Assembly: GCA_020628755.1 (NCBI GenBank)
Contig: JAHDEQ010000149.1
Location: 3,955 to 10,957, forward strand
Direction of reading: 5' to 3'
Length of the DNA stretch: 7,003 nucleotides
Source: Saprospiraceae bacterium
GTDB lineage: Bacteria > Bacteroidota > Bacteroidia > Chitinophagales > Saprospiraceae
Part shown: positions 6,333 to 7,003 of the stretch, piece by piece
Layout: every line of letters starts with the position of its first letter
How positions within the stretch are numbered: position 1 is the stretch's first letter
The notes under the pieces: model-generated
Database searches by the model: none
The model's input: only the letters and a program-made list of their open reading frames with translations
Told to the model about the DNA's origin: nothing
Made by a program: the position numbers and the translations under genes

Positions 6333-6470
6333 AGTCGAAATCCATTAATTGAAAACAAATAAAATCTTTTCCAACAAAAAGGTTTTTATCCCAAGAAAGA
6401 AATGGGTTCAATCCCAAAAAACCTTATTTGGAAATAGTCACAGCTCCGATGTTATCGGAGCTGTTTTTTT
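6333..6470 (+). ncRNA. Candidate small RNA, about 138 nt
   Basis: The interval is bounded by the promoter at 6296-6327 and the intrinsic terminator at 6440-6470. The inside has nested complementary segments: TTTCCAA (6368-6374) with TTGGAAA (6428-6434), AAGGTTTTT (6379-6387) with AAAAACCTT (6417-6425), and TGGG/CCCA around TTCAAT near 6403-6416. This would give one interrupted stem followed by the terminator hairpin. The first 35 nt look single-stranded and A-rich. It matches no RNA family I know. Alternatives are a transcribed leader of tatA with a terminator acting as attenuator, or a micro-protein (an 11-codon frame, MGSIPKNLIWK, at 6402-6437 behind a purine-rich stretch). A TTG-started 44-codon frame from 6349 is unlikely because it reads through the terminator. 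Confidence 0.5.
6440..6470 (+). terminator. Intrinsic terminator of the candidate small RNA
   Basis: ACAGCTCCGAT (6440-6450) and ATCGGAGCTGT (6454-6464) form a perfect 11-bp GC-containing stem with loop GTT, followed at once by a T run through 6470. This is a textbook rho-independent terminator. It lies 221 nt after the oxygenase stop codon, too far to be its usual terminator, although readthrough transcripts would also end here. Confidence 0.92.
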
Positions 6471-6577
6471 ATGCCTTTTTTAAAGCGTTCTCTCCTTTTT
6501 TTGTCAAAAAACCAACTTTAGATGTAGGGTTTCCTTGGACTTGTTCGTTATTTAGTTGTAACTTTACATATACAGCG

Positions 6578-6598
6578 TTACAAACAAATCGTTTGTAA
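6578..6598. repeat. Inverted repeat upstream of tatA
   Basis: TTACAAAC (6578-6585) and GTTTGTAA (6591-6598) are exact reverse complements separated by AAATC. The symmetry would suit a dimeric regulator site or a weak hairpin. The right arm overlaps the second copy of the TTTGTAAACTTT direct repeat (6592-6603). There is no T run, so it is not a terminator. Confidence 0.35.
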
Positions 6599-6603
6599 AC
6601 TTT
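6592..6603 (+). repeat. Direct repeat copy 2, TTTGTAAACTTT
   Basis: Exact second copy of the 12-mer at 6285-6296, 307 nt downstream of the first and overlapping the right arm of the inverted repeat at 6578-6598. Confidence 0.3.
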
Positions 6604-6650
6604 AAAAAATGATTCTCTGACTTTTCCCGTGAAATAATTCAATGCAAAAC

Positions 6651-6658
6651 TAAATTTG
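6651..6658 (+). promoter_or_regulatory. Candidate -7 box of tatA
   Basis: TAAATTTG matches TAnnTTTG exactly and lies 78 nt before the tatA start codon. There is no good TTTG at 19-21 nt upstream; the closest is TTTT at 6622-6625, 25 nt away. An alternative is TAACTTTA at 6559-6566 with CTTG at 6534-6537 (21 nt spacing), each box one mismatch off. I cannot choose between them. Confidence 0.35.
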
Positions 6659-6736
6659 TTCGTTTCCTAATGTCACTCACGCATTTATTTTACATTGACC
6701 ACGGAATTTGTCCGAGAATGAAAAAAATTAATCATT

Positions 6737-6949
6737 ATGGAAATATTATTGTTGTTTAGCCCAGGACCACCTGAGATAATTTTAATATTACTTGTCATTC
6801 TTATTTTCTTTGGAGGTAAAAAAATACCTGAGTTGGCGCGTGGTCTAGGAAAAGGAATAAGAGAGTTCAATAGTGCTCGTGCTTCTATCGAAACCGAAAT
6901 TAAGGATGGAATGAAGGGCGAACCCAAAAAAATAGAAGATAAATCGTAA
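6737..6949 (+). CDS. tatA: Sec-independent (twin-arginine) protein translocase subunit TatA/TatE
   Basis: TatA oligomers form the membrane passage by which the Tat system moves folded proteins with twin-arginine signals across the inner membrane, together with TatC. The 70-residue product has the full TatA layout: a short N-terminal segment with acidic residue E13 in GPPEIIL, one membrane helix at about 12-25, the FGGKKIPELA hinge (25-34), and the amphipathic helix GLGKGIREFNSA (36-47) with the conserved Phe at 44. A short charged tail follows. The length is typical of compact Bacteroidota TatA. The ATG at 6737 is chosen because it precedes the membrane helix at the usual distance; the ATG at 6718 is out of frame. 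An A-rich stretch, not a Shine-Dalgarno, precedes it. TatA rather than TatB is favoured by the short tail and the intact FG-KK-PE motif. No tatC is in the window. Confidence 0.94.
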   Translation: MEILLLFSPGPPEIILILLVILIFFGGKKIPELARGLGKGIREFNSARASIETEIKDGMKGEPKKIEDKS

Positions 6950-7003
6950 TAAGTAACGTCAAAATAATAACTTGAACATTTAGCTTATGATCTTTTGCAC
7001 CAA

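Larger units (their letters stand above)
6220..6736. other. 517-nt intergenic region holding a candidate sRNA and the tatA upstream region
   Basis: No convincing protein gene is present on either strand. The left half carries a strong promoter and terminator pair (6296-6470), annotated separately. The right half (6471-6736) is T-rich, with a perfect inverted repeat at 6578-6598, a TAACTTTA near-match (6559-6566) and a TAAATTTG box (6651-6658) as possible tatA promoters. No terminator-like hairpin with a U-run was found directly after the oxygenase stop codon at 6219, so its transcript may run on to the terminator at 6440. Confidence 0.55.

Noticed and set aside
6402..6416. GGGTTCAATCCC, resembling a tRNA T-arm
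   Set aside because: The loop has 6 rather than 7 nt, and no acceptor stem, anticodon arm or D-arm can be built around it.
6349..6483. TTG-started 44-codon frame through the candidate sRNA
   Set aside because: It reads straight through a perfect terminator hairpin and its T run, uses a rare start, and shows no domain or motif.
6471..6521. 16-codon ATG frame (MPFLKRSLLFLSKNQL) after the terminator
   Set aside because: It starts right at the end of the T run with no promoter or ribosome site; expected by chance.

Overview
The window looks like a piece of a Bacteroidota chromosome, probably from a Saprospiria, Chitinophagia or Cytophagia relative. The DNA is AT-rich. Translation starts lack Shine-Dalgarno sequences, and A-rich stretches precede them instead. 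Several start regions carry the Bacteroidota-type promoter motif TAnnTTTG, in two cases with a TTTG box 20-21 nt upstream. The protein families also fit: a secreted lamin-tail/Ig-like protein, a short-form Asd and a TatA of the usual kind. No mobile element, CRISPR array, rRNA or tRNA was seen.

Layout. (1) Positions 1-2062, minus strand: one long open frame that runs off the left edge (687 codons, C-terminus missing). It encodes a secreted multidomain protein with a signal peptide, a jelly-roll-like N-terminal region, and two repeats of an Ig-like plus lamin-tail pair. (2) 2063-2302: divergent intergenic region with a promoter candidate for each direction and a perfect hairpin in the asd leader. 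(3) 2303-3313, plus: aspartate-semialdehyde dehydrogenase (asd). (4) 3314-3725: 412 nt without a convincing gene, holding a strong hairpin, a promoter-like box and a nested inverted-repeat element. (5) 3726-5141, plus: a 471-residue coiled-coil protein of unknown function with an Ala/Val-rich tail, closed by a strong intrinsic terminator. (6) 5266-6219, plus: a 2-oxoglutarate/Fe(II)-type oxygenase of the isopenicillin N synthase-like superfamily. (7) 6220-6736: 517 nt with no solid protein gene. It has a near-ideal promoter followed about 110 nt later by a textbook terminator, which makes a compact candidate small-RNA gene. (8) 6737-6949, plus: TatA, a Sec-independent translocase subunit.

The genes appear to be mostly single transcription units. 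Most have their own promoter candidate, and terminator-like hairpins follow asd, the coiled-coil gene and the putative sRNA. They do not form an obvious pathway: Asd is housekeeping amino-acid biosynthesis, TatA is export machinery, and the lamin-tail protein is cell-surface or secreted. The least explained items are the candidate sRNA locus at about 6296-6470, the coiled-coil protein, and the structured intergenic stretch before it. I did not find clear evidence of a new defence or mobile system.
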